Below are positions 63,155 through 64,000 of a DNA stretch of 64,000 bases, in pieces. Both the position numbers and the translations under genes were made by a program. Each line of letters begins with the position of its first letter. Positions within the stretch are counted from its first letter, which is position 1. This DNA comes from Gemmatimonadota bacterium (lineage in GTDB: Bacteria; Gemmatimonadota; Gemmatimonadetes; Gemmatimonadales; Gemmatimonadaceae): assembly GCA_040388625.1 (NCBI GenBank), contig JAZKBK010000005.1, forward strand, positions 95,478-159,477. Reading direction: 5' to 3'. A model generated the notes under the pieces. The model had not been told where the DNA came from and did no database searches. It saw only the letters and a list, made by a program, of their open reading frames with translations.

Positions 63155-64000
63155 GAGGCGGCGTGTCGGGCCCAACGCCAGTCGCGAATCTCAGGCATGT
63201 CGTCGCCATGTTCGTTTACATAGGCGCGATGCTCGACAAGCTTGGAGCGAAAGAGATCTGCCGCCACGGATGCTGCGGCGTGATTCCTGAGACGCGGTAC
63301 ACGCGCAATGACATCCAGCGCCAGATTGTACCGGTCCAGCTGGTTGAGCACTGTCATGTCGAACGGTGTCGTGGTCGTTCCCTCTTCCTTGTAACCGCGC
63401 ACGTGCATGTTGTCGTGGTTTGTGCGGCGATACGTGAGACGATGGATCAGCAGCGGATAGCCGTGAAAGGCAAACACTATCGGTCTGTCCCTGGTGAACA
63501 TCGCGTCGAATTCGTCATCCGGCAAGCCGTGCGGATGTTCGCTGTTAGGCTGGAGCGCCATCAGGTCCACGACGTTGACGACACGCATGCGCAGGTCTGG
63601 TATGTGAGTCCGTAGCAGATCCACCGCCGCGAGGACTTCGAGCGTCGGCACATCGCCGCAGCATCCGAGCACCACGTCCGGGTCGGTGCCGCCGTCGTTG
63701 CTCGCCCAGTGCCAGATGCCGAGCCCTCGTTCGCAGTGGTCAGTTGCGGCGTCGATGTCCAGCCATTGAGGTTCGGGCTGCTTGCCTGCAACAATCACGT
63801 TCACGTAATTCCTGCTGCGAAGGCAGTGGTCCGCCACGGACAGCAGACAGTTGGCGTCGGGCGGAAGATACACGCGCACCACATCAGCCTTCTTGTTCAC
63901 CACATGGTCGAGAAATCCGGGATCCTGATGGCTGTTGCCATTGTGATCCTGCCGCCATACGTGGGAGGTAAGAAGGTAATTGAGCGACGCGATCGGCCGC
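63151..64000 (-). CDS. xfp: Phosphoketolase, C-terminal part (5' end outside window)
   Basis: The frame is open to the right edge; about 280 C-terminal residues are visible. The edge segment reads [20 protein letters not shown] then [20 protein letters not shown], which is the conserved phosphoketolase signature, followed by [40 protein letters not shown] and the terminal [20 protein letters not shown]. The GTG at 63903 is internal. Enzymes split ketose phosphates with inorganic phosphate to acetyl phosphate. It is coupled to ackA by a 4-base overlap. Confidence 0.95.
   Translation of the reverse strand, partial: RPIASLNYLLTSHVWRQDHNGNSHQDPGFLDHVVNKKADVVRVYLPPDANCLLSVADHCLRSRNYVNVIVAGKQPEPQWLDIDAATDHCERGLGIWHWASNDGGTDPDVVLGCCGDVPTLEVLAAVDLLRTHIPDLRMRVVNVVDLMALQPNSEHPHGLPDDEFDAMFTRDRPIVFAFHGYPLLIHRLTYRRTNHDNMHVRGYKEEGTTTTPFDMTVLNQLDRYNLALDVIARVPRLRNHAAASVAADLFRSKLVEHRAYVNEHGDDMPEIRDWRWARHAAS

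Overview
The window looks like a chromosome segment of a GC-rich, Gram-negative-type soil bacterium, most likely Gemmatimonadota. This rests on gene content: BNR/sortilin-type propeller proteins, a plant-type S9 glutamyl peptidase, RCC1-like lipoproteins, DUF4126 and an outer-membrane barrel. It is an inference, because no rRNA or marker gene is present. About 53 protein genes were identified. No rRNA, tRNA or CRISPR array was seen.

1-6.3 kb is accessory. It holds the 3' part of a large Rhs/YD-repeat polymorphic toxin with a variable tip, its immunity-type partner, then an orphan second toxin tip with its own immunity-type gene. Each immunity gene is followed by a strong hairpin. A mostly gene-poor stretch follows. 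6.3-14 kb has a UbiA prenyltransferase facing an MFS transporter, then a tightly overlapped five-gene minus-strand operon: secreted amidohydrolase, ABC ATPase, ABC-2 permease, DesK-like kinase, NarL-type regulator. 14-20.5 kb has CsaA, a GNAT enzyme, the ABC-F factor EttA, a hairpin-bounded NYN-nuclease segment lying between two 23-bp copies of the ettA 3' end, a Fic protein with an operator-like promoter, and a DUF981 membrane protein.

20.6-34.7 kb is mostly exported or membrane proteins: TonB-C-domain proteins, an RCC1-like lipoprotein, a BNR propeller, an SBP56-like propeller, a double-DSG protease-like protein, DUF4126 and a membrane MutS-like ATPase. At 34.8-35.65 kb a REP-associated tyrosine transposase is bounded by 147-bp inverted repeats that differ at one base.

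35.8-64 kb looks like a stress and redox region. It carries an S9 peptidase, a two-domain multicopper oxidase, a PAS-GAF histidine kinase, a PPOX protein, SulP-STAS, a tyrosine-decarboxylase-like enzyme overlapping a hemolysin-III gene, and a minus-strand run yceI / barrel / DUF3108 / copD-like / radical SAM. Two tandem-domain universal stress proteins follow, then an MBL-fold hydrolase, an ArsR repressor and a TolC-HlyD-RND-DUF2892 efflux operon. The end carries a cytochrome c, acetate kinase and phosphoketolase (cut by the window edge), a route that makes ATP from sugar phosphates via acetyl phosphate. The arsR and efflux promoters carry similar operator-like sites at matching distances from their start codons, which suggests that one repressor controls both.
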